This document shows positions 52,396 to 61,610 of a stretch of DNA of 64,000 bases, piece by piece. Origin of the DNA: a virus; the IMG/VR virus record IMGVR_UViG_3300034073_004354, positions 62,001 through 126,000 of that record. The stretch is one strand, 5' to 3'. Position numbers and translations under genes: made by a program. Position 1 is the first letter of the stretch; each line of letters begins with the position of its first letter. The notes beneath the pieces are model-generated. The model searched no databases, had not been told where the DNA came from, and saw nothing but the letters and a program-made list of their open reading frames with translations.

Positions 52396-52773
52396 ATGCC
52401 AAAAATAACGAGATTTTTTAATGATATAAGTATTACCACATCTGGAATTGAAATATTAGATATTTTAAGTGGTATTAAAAATATACACAATGGAATAATA
52501 GAACAAATTATTATACAAAGAAAATCTGGTTCCGCAACATTAATGAATGTAGAAATTAGATATGAAGCTGGGTACTCAGGTCGTGAAAAATTAATTTACT
52601 TATTTGAGGATGCAGAACTCCCAACATTCGTAGATAGTGATATCCATGCGCCATTCAGCTTATCTAGCAGAAAAGAAAACGACGGTGATATTCATCTTTA
52701 TATTTTACCAGATGCTAATTGTACCGTCAGTATCAGGCTGGATATAAATCTAGAAGATAAGCTGGGAATTTAG
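52396..52773 (+). CDS. Hypothetical 125-residue plus-strand protein
   Basis: Beta-rich, AAGGGG before the ATG; stop TAG overlaps the minus-strand stop of the next gene (TTAG). No family recognised; may be a structural head-tail or decoration protein. Confidence 0.6.
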   Translation: MPKITRFFNDISITTSGIEILDILSGIKNIHNGIIEQIIIQRKSGSATLMNVEIRYEAGYSGREKLIYLFEDAELPTFVDSDIHAPFSLSSRKENDGDIHLYILPDANCTVSIRLDINLEDKLGI

Positions 52774-53042
52774 TACAGTTCTTCAAAGCGTAAGGCTAGG
52801 GCTTTAGCTTCGTAATAGTAATAAACTGCAGACTTACCGTTTTCCAGCTTACATTCTACCAGGGTGGGTTGTGTAGTTCTGTTATTGCAGGGAGATATTA
52901 TTTTGGTCACAATACCTAGTGATTCTGATACCCTATTTTTTACTAAGTCATAATCTATATCATAACTGGCAAAATCTATAGAATACTTGGATGCTTTCAA
53001 AATAACAGCCACGCCAATCTCAAAAGGCTCTATGGAATGCAT
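52770..53042 (-). CDS. Hypothetical 90-residue protein
   Basis: Beta-rich small protein (VAVILKASKYSIDFASYD). GGAGG before the ATG. No family. Confidence 0.6.
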   Translation of the reverse strand: MHSIEPFEIGVAVILKASKYSIDFASYDIDYDLVKNRVSESLGIVTKIISPCNNRTTQPTLVECKLENGKSAVYYYYEAKALALRFEELY

Positions 53043-53058
53043 AATACCTCCGAAACTA

Positions 53059-53367
53059 TTATTCTGGTTCTAGATCAATGTTTTTAAATACAGGTTCTTT
53101 TATTTCATCTTTATAGTAGCAGTTTTTACATGAATATCCTGCATAATGCACGGGCCACTCATTAGGGCTAATTCCTTCAGAGACTTTTAAGGCAGAAAAA
53201 TGAAAGTCTTTTTTGCAATCGGGGCATTTACCAAAAGAATTAAATGGAAAAATAGAATCTTTTATTTTAAAGTATAATTCTTTTTTGGTTTCTGAGCATT
53301 TATATATCTTAGGATTTTCACCTACTTTCTTTGCTCTTTTCATGGCCATATCTTTCCAATCAATCAT
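53059..53367 (-). CDS. Cys-rich zinc-ribbon-like protein, 102 residues
   Basis: CPDCKKDFHF and CKNC form two CxxC pairs, with another Cys before; a zinc ribbon is likely. GGAGGG before ATG. Unknown partner. Confidence 0.6.
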   Translation of the reverse strand: MIDWKDMAMKRAKKVGENPKIYKCSETKKELYFKIKDSIFPFNSFGKCPDCKKDFHFSALKVSEGISPNEWPVHYAGYSCKNCYYKDEIKEPVFKNIDLEPE

Positions 53368-53566
53368 GACTGCCCCCTCCTCTTATTTTATTTATAACAA
53401 CAAAAGCAATTAGCGAAGTTAAACTAGCTGACATTATAGTAAAAAAAGCACTTTGATCAAAGGTAAATCCAATAATAAATGTTAGCCCCCAAACAAACTT
53501 CCAGTCCGATAAAAGATTGTAAACCAAAAGTTTAAAATCAACTTTGTCATCTATAAACTTTTTCAT
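53360..53566 (-). CDS. Small two-helix membrane protein, 68 residues
   Basis: ATG 53566 with GGAGG four bases upstream (a longer frame begins at 53617). Two hydrophobic spans, VWGLTFIIGFTF and FFTIMSASLTSLIAFVVI, separated by a short loop; ends in a basic Gly-rich tail. A holin-like topology, but this is only one possibility. Confidence 0.6.
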   Translation of the reverse strand: MKKFIDDKVDFKLLVYNLLSDWKFVWGLTFIIGFTFDQSAFFTIMSASLTSLIAFVVINKIRGGGSHD

Positions 53567-53574
53567 ACTACCTC

Positions 53575-54246
53575 CTAAGGTAACTGTTCTATAATACTCC
53601 AAGGTTCTGTAATACAAATATCAATAATGATTTGACTTACTAAGTGATAAGATTCAGCAGCATCCGCACAAGAAGTAACTTGTGGTGATAACTCCCTTGG
53701 ACCTACTATACTGGCAGCAATAAAAGTACTGCCCCATAAATTTTGAAAATCTTGTGCAGATATATTAGACTGTTCGCTTTCATCAGAAACAAAAATAATT
53801 AAAGTTTGTGCTTCCGTTCTGAACCAATCACCATGAATTGTCTTGGCAGTAAGTGCTGATGAAAATCCTTCTTCTAAGCCACCAGCATTAGTTCTTAAAA
53901 GATCAATCAAGGATATAATCTCCCAACCCAAATCTGGCAAGCTAGAATCTAATTCTAAGAATAAACCATCAGTAGGATCCATGCTGATTAAAGATAATTT
54001 CCAATCAATACTTTTGTCGTCTAACTCTTGCGGAACTTTGGTTAGACCATAAGAAATAAAGCTCCAATCTTCCAACATAGAACAGCTATTATCTAACACC
54101 AACAATACATCAAGCTTCGATGATTCTTGCAAAACATCAGTATCATGCTTTATATTTGGAATTTCGCGTAATTCATTCTCAGAATTACATGACGCAACAA
54201 TAACAAATAGTGTCAGCATAAATATATACTTAATATATTTTAGCAT
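53575..54246 (-). CDS. Secreted lipoprotein with VWA domain, 223 residues
   Basis: Signal peptide with lipobox VIVASC (Cys at about 19). Mature VWA-like domain begins DVLLVLDNSCSM, a MIDAS DxSxS with Cys in the fourth position. It would sit on the periplasmic face of a membrane. AGAGGG before the ATG. Such lipoproteins are common in predatory and other Gram-negative bacteria; in a phage it may block superinfection or alter the envelope (inference). Confidence 0.75.
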   Translation of the reverse strand: MLKYIKYIFMLTLFVIVASCNSENELREIPNIKHDTDVLQESSKLDVLLVLDNSCSMLEDWSFISYGLTKVPQELDDKSIDWKLSLISMDPTDGLFLELDSSLPDLGWEIISLIDLLRTNAGGLEEGFSSALTAKTIHGDWFRTEAQTLIIFVSDESEQSNISAQDFQNLWGSTFIAASIVGPRELSPQVTSCADAAESYHLVSQIIIDICITEPWSIIEQLP

Positions 54247-54376
54247 TTTCCCTCTCTATGTTTTAGATGTTACCTCGCTTTAAATTAACTATTTTAGAAT
54301 GGGGTGTTGAATTTAGAGACTAAAGCTATTATTTAAAATAGTAGATTATTATATCATAAAGTATTATACAATTAAT

Positions 54377-54405
54377 TTTAATAAAATAGTTGCTAATTTT
54401 AGATA
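54377..54405 (+). promoter_or_regulatory. Candidate consensus promoter on the plus strand
   Basis: TTTAAT (54377-54382) and TAGATA (54400-54405) with 17 bases between, 24 bases before the ATG of the giant gene. The gap 54247-54428 contains several other A/T-rich -10-like boxes for both strands. Confidence 0.45.
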
Positions 54406-54428
54406 GTAAATTGTCATTGGAGATTATT

Positions 54429-57400
54429 ATGGAAGACAAGTTAGTAAAGCTTTATAATACAATCAAAAAATCATCGGGCAATCAAAAGGTTTTAAATAAT
54501 TTATCCGATTTAATATCGGAATTCTCTGATGGAAGCATTATTAAAAATGCTTCTGATACAAAAGAAGCTCTTCGTGATAAGCTTAGGCGTCGGAACGAAG
54601 CACCTGCTAAGGTAGAAGAAGCAGGAAGAGAAAAAGAACTTATTGGTGGAGGCGAAAGTAGCCCACTACCAGACAGTAATGAAGATAAGCCTGAAGCTAT
54701 ACCTGCACCTAAAGATGAGCCTAAGAACCAAACTGATAGCACCAAATCAAATGTGAATACTAGTGATGTAAAAAAACCAGAAGGCAAAGGTAAAGGTGGG
54801 GATACATCTTTTAATCCATTTTCAAAAGGCTCTAAAGCTAAGGGTCTATTTCCCAAATCAGACGTACCAAAGGCGAGTGTAGGTTCTGAAGGTAAAACCC
54901 CAACCCCAAAAATGGAAATACCAAAAGGTAAAGAAAAGACGCAGATAGAAATGGAGTTTGAAGAATTTCTAAAAGACAGACTTAATGATCCTATGCTTAA
55001 AATCTATGAAGATGTTATAAGAAGGGACCGCCAGTTTTATCCTTATGGCAAGACTCTAGAAGAAATATTTCCTGAACATTATAAAGAAGTATCAGTAGGC
55101 AAAGGAGCAACCGGCAAACAAGTGCCTTCAACAAAAGATGCGCCAAAAGATGCACCAAAAGATGATGAAAAGAAAGTTGTACCTGCGGCACCTAAGGTTG
55201 AAGAAGTTGTTACAGAATACATTGAAGCAAAGGGCCCAAAGCCCATAACTATTGATAATGATGAACGATTATATAAACTCGACAGTGGTATTTTAAGTAT
55301 ATATACTGTTGGTGGTAAATTTCTCTATAATCTAGATATAAAAACTATTGTACATTTAGAAGAGCCTCGTATTTTATACGAAAAAAATGTATTTACATTG
55401 GTTAACGAAAATAATGAGCCGTATAATATTGTGCTTGATGAAAATACACAACAAATTTATAATGAAGCACAAGAAAATATAACTCAACCTGAATACATTA
55501 AAGAGGATGATGAGGGCCAGTTTAATGATGTAAGATTACCGCCAGCCCCTGCAGAAGGTGTTCAAGAAGCCGGCATTGCACCACCACAAGATGAAAAGAA
55601 CAAAGAAGTGGATGATAAAATAAGTGAGCTAAGAAATCACATCAAAGATACAATAGGCCCAAATACAGCGCTATTCAATGTGGCAACAGAAATAGTTAAT
55701 AACTACGAAGAACAGATGAGAATAAATCCAAAATCTAAAAAACTAAAAATAGAAGATATTAATAATATAATAAATTTGAAAAACTATGATGAAGGCCGAG
55801 GTGGTCGTCTTATCCCAAGTATTAAGAACATGAATATTGCAGGAAAAATAAAAGCGGCAATACCGGCAATTAATGATATGAAAATCAATGAATTCAGGCA
55901 GTCGCTACTTTCTGAAAAGCCTACAGAAACAGCCGAAGTAAATGAATCACCACCAGCCGAAGATGTGGCTGTCGCAGAAAAGCCTAGTGGAGCAGCACAG
56001 CCTAATAAGGAAGTAACCTTTGCTGAAGGTGAATCCCCTGTTGAAGAAATACTGGGCCATAGATTATACATGGACTTTCAAATTGTGAACGCCGGTGTTC
56101 CGCCAACTGAACCCGCGGTAAAAGAAAAATATGATAAAATATATGAATTAGAAGGATTTGATACTTCTTATCATACTAAATATAAAGAAAATAAAGAACT
56201 TATAGATAGTATTTACCATTTAAATATGGACAATGACGCGTACGCTTCAAGTGTTAATTTTTCTGTAGAAAGTGCATTTAATCGTGCATATACAGTCTTT
56301 GTCTTGCTGGGTATCATAAAGGATGATTCAGATTTAAATGAGATGATTAGAGGAATTAATAAAGTTAGTATTAAAAATAATAATGAAGATTCAAAAATAT
56401 ATACGACCTATTTGAATATGACAAAAGATATACAACTTTTAAAAGATTTTAATGTAGATGACCTAAGTGAACAAGACAAACGAGCACAAAATAAGTTGGA
56501 CTTTTGTAGGCTTTATCTATCAGAGAGTGATAGCCTAGAGGATATATTACCTTTCAATATAGATGACGCTGTTATTAATATCTACCAACCAGTTGGAGAA
56601 GGTCGTCTTTCATTTGCTATTAAAGACGTTATTGATCGCGTTTTTAATATAGCAAAAATATACGAATTTTATAACAACCATAATAGTGAGAGAGGTTATG
56701 CTTCTAATGTTTCTGCCGAACTTTTTATATCTAGATTTAATCTAGATTTAATTAGATTTAATTATATCAACCATATTAAACTTAGTAATCACTGGCGCTC
56801 TAAGTATGATAAAATAAAAAAAATCAAAGACGCAGAAGGTTTTGATAATGCTATTATTCAAGAAGCATATAAAAATAATAAAACAAAAGCTGATAAAATA
56901 TACTCAACAGAATTGGAAGATAGTTCAAGTATCCTAATGCGAAGAAGTAATCAAGACGTTATTAACCGCCTATTTGAAGTATTTAAATTTTCAAATTTGG
57001 TTGATGAGTCCGATATTCCTGCCGAAGAAAATGTGGGGGCTTATGAACAAACTTTTGATGAAGATATTATATCGTCAGAATTTGAGTCAGTATTATTGCG
57101 CATAAATAAAGACGTAACTACATTGGGCAAGATAAATGCCGATACTCTTTCGCCCGAATTGAAAGTTAATTATGAAGATATTATTAAATCTCGTAACTTG
57201 CTTGATTCAAAAAATATTATAGCAACATTTATGAACCATAAAGATAAGAAAATTATTATAAGTGATCTACTAAAGATAGTTAGTGACACCAAAGAATATT
57301 ATACTGGAGAAGAAACAGACAAACAGCTTATTGAACGTATGTCCAAATACCTTAATTTTATTAAGAATAAAATTTCAAATACTCCCCCAACAGAGAAAGA

Positions 57401-59435
57401 ACTTACCGAAGTTAAAACTCCAGCTGATATAAACCCTGAATTGGTGACTGAATTTTCAGAACAAGAACAAACAGCAGAACCTGCTCAAAGTACAACAGAA
57501 ACTGTATACAATGAAAATGATGAAGTAAAAGAAAAACTCTCGAAAAGAATAAACGATGACTTCGATAAATTAAAGAAAATTAATACAGATGAACTTAACC
57601 AAGATAAACTAAAAAAATATAATGATGTTGAAAAACTTAATATAAGTAAGGCTTTAGCAGCAGTTAGTAATATATTCGAAGAAAAAAAGTATGAACTTTC
57701 AAGTCTGTATCTTTTAGAAGAAAAAAATATCCAACAACACATGACAGATACTGACGTTATTGACCGACTATTTAAATTGTCTAACCTAATCCAAACAGAA
57801 CCTACTTCTGAACCTGCAGCTGAAGCTGCAACTACTGTTAGGATTCCAGCGCAGTCGAATGACCTAGGGCTATCTGGTGATATCAGTCAGGCCACTATGC
57901 TAGGTTTGGTTGGCTATATAAATAGGCTTAATGGCTTAGGCGGCAGTAGGGATACAGACGTTATAAATTATCATAATAGTACAAAAGAAAAAATCATTCC
58001 AATAATAAATGAAATATTTAGACTAGCCAAGAAACGTGGTGATTATTACTCAACATTTAAGACCCTTAAAAAAGAGATTGATGAATTAGCTGAAAAACCA
58101 AATGCCAGTAAGACAGTACAAGTTGCTAAATATTTAAATGATTTAATCTCACAATTTGAAACTGCAAAAAATGATTTAGAAGCAAAAATCAAAGAAAAGG
58201 AAGAACAAGACTCAAAAGCTAAGCAAGAAGCTGAGTCCACCAAGACTTCAGAGTTACAAAATAAGATTCAACAACTACCAGAATATTTTTCCAATGCTTT
58301 TAATACTTTAATTAGTATGTCTGATGATCAAAAAATAATACAATTAAAAAGCGGCAAGGATGTAAACGTTGAAGATTATTTTAAGAATACAATCTTCGTC
58401 ATTCCAAGTATCCCTAATATAGATGATTTTGTTGAAAAAATGAGTCATGAAATTTCCAATAGTACAAAACTTGGAGATAAACTTGTAGAAATCTGGATCG
58501 ACAAAAGAAGTAATGAATTTTATAATAGAAAAATTAATGAAAAAATTTATAATACCGGATTCTTGGTCCAAAAGTACATGCGGCCTAGACCTACTAAAAA
58601 ACAAGAGGATACAACCGATCCATCTGGTACAAAACAAGAAACGCATCCTGCACCTAGTGAAAAAGCTGAAAAAGCTGAAGAAGCTACAAGAACTAGCATG
58701 GATGATTTACTTAATATGATTGGTCAAACACCGGAGAAAAGTGTAGCAGAACCAACTGCATCTGAAACTGCAACTGAAGATAGGCCACCTGCAACCAAAG
58801 AAGTCAATCAACCAGAGAAAGAAGGTAGAACAAGACAAAATCAAAATCAAAATCAAAACCAAAGAGCACTTGGTAGATTGCTTAGTACTAGAACAGAAGG
58901 AGCACCTGGGGGCCTTGCTGAAAAGATTGTGACGCCAGTAGTCGAACCAGAAGTAACAGCACCGCCAGCAGAACCTTCCGAACCACCATCAAAACCAGCA
59001 GAGTTACCACCAACACCACAACCACCACCCGAAATTCAAGAGCCCAAGGTGGTTAAGAAAGCTGATAAACTATTAAAATTTATAAAAGATACCAATCAAA
59101 ATCGTGACATTGTTATTGTAGGAAATGATAAAGGTAATAAAAAATATTCACTTTATAGGGGTGAAGACACTAATAATGAATGGGTGTATTTTGAGGGTGT
59201 TATTATCGAAAATAAGAAAGCAAAATACAACAACATAAGCCAACCAGAAGGTGTAAATACAGCTTTAGAACAGCTTCGTGAGATAGCAGATCTTGATAAA
59301 TATATAAAAGATAGCAATGTCGAAGTAAATGAAGTTAATACGGCAAAAAAACAAGGGCTTATAGACTTAAACAGTATCTTAATTAGTGAGAGAACAATTA
59401 ACAATACAAATACATTTAACAAGCTATTAGTTTAA
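54429..59435 (+). CDS. Giant repetitive plus-strand virion-type protein, 1668 residues
   Basis: ATG 54429 has GGAG seven bases upstream; an upstream in-frame ATG at 54390 has none. The N-terminus is the helical tag MEDKLVKLYNTIKK. Long Lys/Glu/Pro low-complexity linkers alternate with at least three related helical modules of about 100 residues that share DVI(D/N)RLF and (K/I)N(T/A)D-(E/T)L elements. The end is a folded domain with SLYRGEDTNNEWVYFEG. No enzyme motif. Likely an internal virion or scaffold protein, opposite in orientation to its neighbours. Confidence 0.75.
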   Translation: MEDKLVKLYNTIKKSSGNQKVLNNLSDLISEFSDGSIIKNASDTKEALRDKLRRRNEAPAKVEEAGREKELIGGGESSPLPDSNEDKPEAIPAPKDEPKNQTDSTKSNVNTSDVKKPEGKGKGGDTSFNPFSKGSKAKGLFPKSDVPKASVGSEGKTPTPKMEIPKGKEKTQIEMEFEEFLKDRLNDPMLKIYEDVIRRDRQFYPYGKTLEEIFPEHYKEVSVGKGATGKQVPSTKDAPKDAPKDDEKKVVPAAPKVEEVVTEYIEAKGPKPITIDNDERLYKLDSGILSIYTVGGKFLYNLDIKTIVHLEEPRILYEKNVFTLVNENNEPYNIVLDENTQQIYNEAQENITQPEYIKEDDEGQFNDVRLPPAPAEGVQEAGIAPPQDEKNKEVDDKISELRNHIKDTIGPNTALFNVATEIVNNYEEQMRINPKSKKLKIEDINNIINLKNYDEGRGGRLIPSIKNMNIAGKIKAAIPAINDMKINEFRQSLLSEKPTETAEVNESPPAEDVAVAEKPSGAAQPNKEVTFAEGESPVEEILGHRLYMDFQIVNAGVPPTEPAVKEKYDKIYELEGFDTSYHTKYKENKELIDSIYHLNMDNDAYASSVNFSVESAFNRAYTVFVLLGIIKDDSDLNEMIRGINKVSIKNNNEDSKIYTTYLNMTKDIQLLKDFNVDDLSEQDKRAQNKLDFCRLYLSESDSLEDILPFNIDDAVINIYQPVGEGRLSFAIKDVIDRVFNIAKIYEFYNNHNSERGYASNVSAELFISRFNLDLIRFNYINHIKLSNHWRSKYDKIKKIKDAEGFDNAIIQEAYKNNKTKADKIYSTELEDSSSILMRRSNQDVINRLFEVFKFSNLVDESDIPAEENVGAYEQTFDEDIISSEFESVLLRINKDVTTLGKINADTLSPELKVNYEDIIKSRNLLDSKNIIATFMNHKDKKIIISDLLKIVSDTKEYYTGEETDKQLIERMSKYLNFIKNKISNTPPTEKELTEVKTPADINPELVTEFSEQEQTAEPAQSTTETVYNENDEVKEKLSKRINDDFDKLKKINTDELNQDKLKKYNDVEKLNISKALAAVSNIFEEKKYELSSLYLLEEKNIQQHMTDTDVIDRLFKLSNLIQTEPTSEPAAEAATTVRIPAQSNDLGLSGDISQATMLGLVGYINRLNGLGGSRDTDVINYHNSTKEKIIPIINEIFRLAKKRGDYYSTFKTLKKEIDELAEKPNASKTVQVAKYLNDLISQFETAKNDLEAKIKEKEEQDSKAKQEAESTKTSELQNKIQQLPEYFSNAFNTLISMSDDQKIIQLKSGKDVNVEDYFKNTIFVIPSIPNIDDFVEKMSHEISNSTKLGDKLVEIWIDKRSNEFYNRKINEKIYNTGFLVQKYMRPRPTKKQEDTTDPSGTKQETHPAPSEKAEKAEEATRTSMDDLLNMIGQTPEKSVAEPTASETATEDRPPATKEVNQPEKEGRTRQNQNQNQNQRALGRLLSTRTEGAPGGLAEKIVTPVVEPEVTAPPAEPSEPPSKPAELPPTPQPPPEIQEPKVVKKADKLLKFIKDTNQNRDIVIVGNDKGNKKYSLYRGEDTNNEWVYFEGVIIENKKAKYNNISQPEGVNTALEQLREIADLDKYIKDSNVEVNEVNTAKKQGLIDLNSILISERTINNTNTFNKLLV

Positions 59436-59863
59436 TAATCTCTAAAACTTTTAGAGAGTAAATAACCAATAGAGTCGCCAGCATTTTCTTCGTTCAAATG
59501 CCGCCCTTCTAAAATTAGATTTGATGGACCCAAAAAGTAATAACATGCTTGGTTGGGTCCATTATTTGTTTTGCCACCCTTTGTTAGACGATACCATTCT
59601 CGATAAGCATCTTGTTGATACAAATCCTTAGTTACCTTAGACCAAGAATCACCATTAAAATACCAAACCACATAAGGGTCTTTGATTTTTGAACTCCGAC
59701 TCCTCCAATTTCCAAAAGCTTTTGCAATATCTAAGACCAACTCTTCATCGAAACCTAACTCTGAATTGGAACCATTTTCCAATCCAGAAGACAAGCTGTT
59801 ATAAATATCCATAGAATATAAAGAAATTAATTCCATCGCCTCTTTGATTGACTTATTAGACAT
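59432..59863 (-). CDS. Hypothetical 143-residue protein
   Basis: ATG 59863 with GGAG upstream. Acidic protein with WRLTKGGKTNNGPNQ-like loop; no known family. Its stop overlaps the plus-strand stop (TTAA). Confidence 0.6.
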   Translation of the reverse strand: MSNKSIKEAMELISLYSMDIYNSLSSGLENGSNSELGFDEELVLDIAKAFGNWRSRSSKIKDPYVVWYFNGDSWSKVTKDLYQQDAYREWYRLTKGGKTNNGPNQACYYFLGPSNLILEGRHLNEENAGDSIGYLLSKSFRDY

Positions 59864-59902
59864 TGTTTTCTCCAAAAACTATTTATATTTTTCTATAAAA
59901 TC

Positions 59903-60271
59903 ATGAAAGATAAACTAAAAAAACTAGCTCAAGAAATTAAACAATGGGATTTGGAAAGATGCTATCAAATTGAAAAATTAGCTGGCAGATATGACAAAGC
60001 AATTTCACCACCTCCTGAAGGTTTACAGCATTGTATTAAATATATAATCTATCTAAAACTAATGAGAAATTTAGATGATGCTTCATTCCACGCCTTAAAA
60101 AGAAAGTATCGAGATACCAAAACCGAAATACAGCTAGAATGTCAAAAAGAATTAGATAAATTAATTTTAGAAGATGCTATTAAACAGAAAATCCCTTCTT
60201 CGACCATAAGAAGGGAGTTTCAAGATAGATTTGAAAAGTATTTTCCAACATATATAAAAGAAGATTCTTAA
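59903..60271 (+). CDS. Hypothetical 122-residue helical protein
   Basis: Starts MKDKLKKLAQEIKQWD, loosely like the helical tag. All-helical, basic. No ribosome site is clear. Function unknown. Confidence 0.55.
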   Translation: MKDKLKKLAQEIKQWDLERCYQIEKLAGRYDKAISPPPEGLQHCIKYIIYLKLMRNLDDASFHALKRKYRDTKTEIQLECQKELDKLILEDAIKQKIPSSTIRREFQDRFEKYFPTYIKEDS

Positions 60272-60280
60272 AAATAAGAT

Positions 60281-60436
60281 AAAGTCAGGATGGGATTTTA
60301 ACCCACCTCCTCTCCTAAAAGAACGTTAGTATTGCAAATTGAAAGAAAATCAAATAAAGATTAATTTGCAATTAATTTTATATTTTGCGAGCGCTCTGTA
60401 GTTCTTTCTACTAGGTATCATTGAGCTACTGACTTT
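60281..60436 (-). ncRNA. tRNA-like structured RNA, copy 2
   Basis: Closing stem AAAGTCAG/CTGACTTT (8 bp); linker TA then a GCTC/GAGC arm whose loop carries a TAGTAG/CTAC hairpin; a long variable middle; AGGAGAGGAGG; and a T-arm-like GGTGGG-TTAAAAT-CCCATC stem with a 7-nt loop, directly stacked on the closing stem. Same layout as copy 1 with compensatory changes. A TTTAAT-N17-CAATAA promoter would begin it at its first base. Confidence 0.65.
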
Positions 60437-60797
60437 ACTTATTGTTTAAGAATGTTCTCAAATTAAACACAATTTCTTCTTTAGCTTTATTAGAAATAAG
60501 ATTACTGTCCAAAACTTCTTCCAGCGAAGTGTCTAAAAACTTTTTCTTATTTTTCTGTTTTAACTTCCAAATAAGTTTAATATCAACAAACTCACCAATC
60601 CCACTTGGCCAAAAAACTTTTTTAACTATCAGAAAGAATCTACTTCCACGGATGTTAAATATTTCTGCATCTGGTGAATAGGCTGGACCTATTTTTGTTA
60701 GTACAAAAGTATTCAAACTATTTAATTCATTTATTTTCTTCTGAAATCTGTCTTGGGCATCTTCATAGCTCTCAAATAAATTGTCTAATGAAATCAT
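60435..60797 (-). CDS. Hypothetical 120-residue protein between two structured RNAs
   Basis: The frame is open to 60899, but residues before Met at 60797 are translated from copy 1 of the RNA element, so ATG 60797 is taken. Basic helical C-terminus. Start lies 10 bases after the RNA; a weak GGTG precedes it. It may be expressed by processing of the RNA leader. Confidence 0.5.
   Translation of the reverse strand: MISLDNLFESYEDAQDRFQKKINELNSLNTFVLTKIGPAYSPDAEIFNIRGSRFFLIVKKVFWPSGIGEFVDIKLIWKLKQKNKKKFLDTSLEEVLDSNLISNKAKEEIVFNLRTFLNNK
60439..60467 (-). promoter_or_regulatory. Consensus promoter for RNA copy 2
   Basis: TTTAAT (60462-60467), CAATAA (60439-60444), spacer 17; start predicted at the first base of copy 2. 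It overlaps the end of the 60435 gene. Confidence 0.45.
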
Positions 60798-60806
60798 GTT
60801 GCACCA

Positions 60807-60972
60807 AAAGCCGGGGCGGGATTTTAACCCGCCTCCTCTCCTAACTATTAGGTATATAATACAAACTGGAAGAAGCCTATCGGCTAATCTGTATCTCAAA
60901 TGCTTAAAAACATAGAATCTTATGGAGCGCTCTGTAGTTCCTCCTACTAAGTATCATTGAGCTACCGGCTTT
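60807..60972 (-). ncRNA. tRNA-like structured RNA, copy 1
   Basis: Closing stem AAAGCCGG/CCGGCTTT, TA linker, GCTC/GAGC arm with a TAGTAG/CTAC sub-hairpin, variable arm opening GCTCC and closing GGAG, then a GGCGGG-TTAAAAT-CCCGCC arm. Both blocks near the ends match copy 2 closely. The 3' side reads like a tRNA T-arm and acceptor, but the T-loop is TTAAAAT and the middle is about 90 bases too long for a tRNA. Confidence 0.7.
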
Positions 60973-60976
60973 TTAA

Positions 60977-61005
60977 ATGGTACCAATTTTGCTTTGGGCT
61001 TTCAA
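60977..61005 (-). promoter_or_regulatory. Promoter for RNA copy 1
   Basis: TTGAAA (61000-61005) and TACCAT (60977-60982), 17-base spacer, start expected near 60972, the RNA 5' end. Confidence 0.45.
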
Positions 61006-61009
61006 AAAA

Positions 61010-61396
61010 TTATATTTCTACCAGATTATATAAAATAGTGACTAAGGTAATTCTGTATTGCAATTCTATTTTAAGAGGCCCAGAAACATACGCAATCTTC
61101 TCACCTAATGTTATTTCTGAAATATAAGTAGTAAACCATACTTCTATCTTATGGCAGACCAATTCTATATATTTTTCCATTTCACCATCATCGTAGTCGA
61201 AGACTTCATATGAATGAACTGGAACTATTACCTTAGCCTCTCTAATTGGCTCTAGCGGAAGGCTAGTATCAAATGTAATATGACGATCATAAATGGCTGG
61301 ATTAAGCCAAGCCATTTTATGATCGCCACCTCTTTGCTCTAATTTTAGGATTACTTTACCTCTTATTTCTTGCTCTACTTGCTCTCTGTATGACAT
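61010..61396 (-). CDS. Hypothetical 128-residue protein
   Basis: Alpha/beta, with VIVPVHSYEVFDYDDGE and a hydrophobic C-terminus. Overlaps the DUF1289 gene by 22 bases. Unknown. Confidence 0.55.
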   Translation of the reverse strand: MSYREQVEQEIRGKVILKLEQRGGDHKMAWLNPAIYDRHITFDTSLPLEPIREAKVIVPVHSYEVFDYDDGEMEKYIELVCHKIEVWFTTYISEITLGEKIAYVSGPLKIELQYRITLVTILYNLVEI

Positions 61397-61551
61397 TGAT
61401 TTTCTCGCTCAATACGAAGCAAAACATCTTTTTTTTCTTCATCTGTCATACCTCGCCATGTGCGAAATTCATCAACGGTTCTTTTGCAGCCAAGACAGGT
61501 GTTTGTTACTTCGTCAAAGTTACAATTTTTAATGCAGGGTGATTTTACCAT
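61375..61551 (-). CDS. DUF1289-family zinc protein, 58 residues
   Basis: SPCIKNC and CLGCKRTVDEFRTWRGM match DUF1289 (CxxxxC ... CxGCxRT). A short zinc or FeS protein of unknown role. ATG 61551 with AAGGA eight bases upstream; the GTG at 61557 is an alternative. Confidence 0.75.
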   Translation of the reverse strand: MVKSPCIKNCNFDEVTNTCLGCKRTVDEFRTWRGMTDEEKKDVLLRIERENQCHTESK

Positions 61552-61610
61552 TTCCACATCCTTATTTGGTTTGGGAAGTAATAAAACAACAGATGCACAA
61601 CACCTTTATT

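Noticed and set aside
60798-60899. N-terminal extension of the 60435 gene
   Set aside because: These codons are the structured RNA copy 1.
60281-60972. tmRNA or ordinary tRNA for the two repeats
   Set aside because: No CCA end, T-loop TTAAAAT, about 90 extra bases, no tag reading frame shared by both copies.
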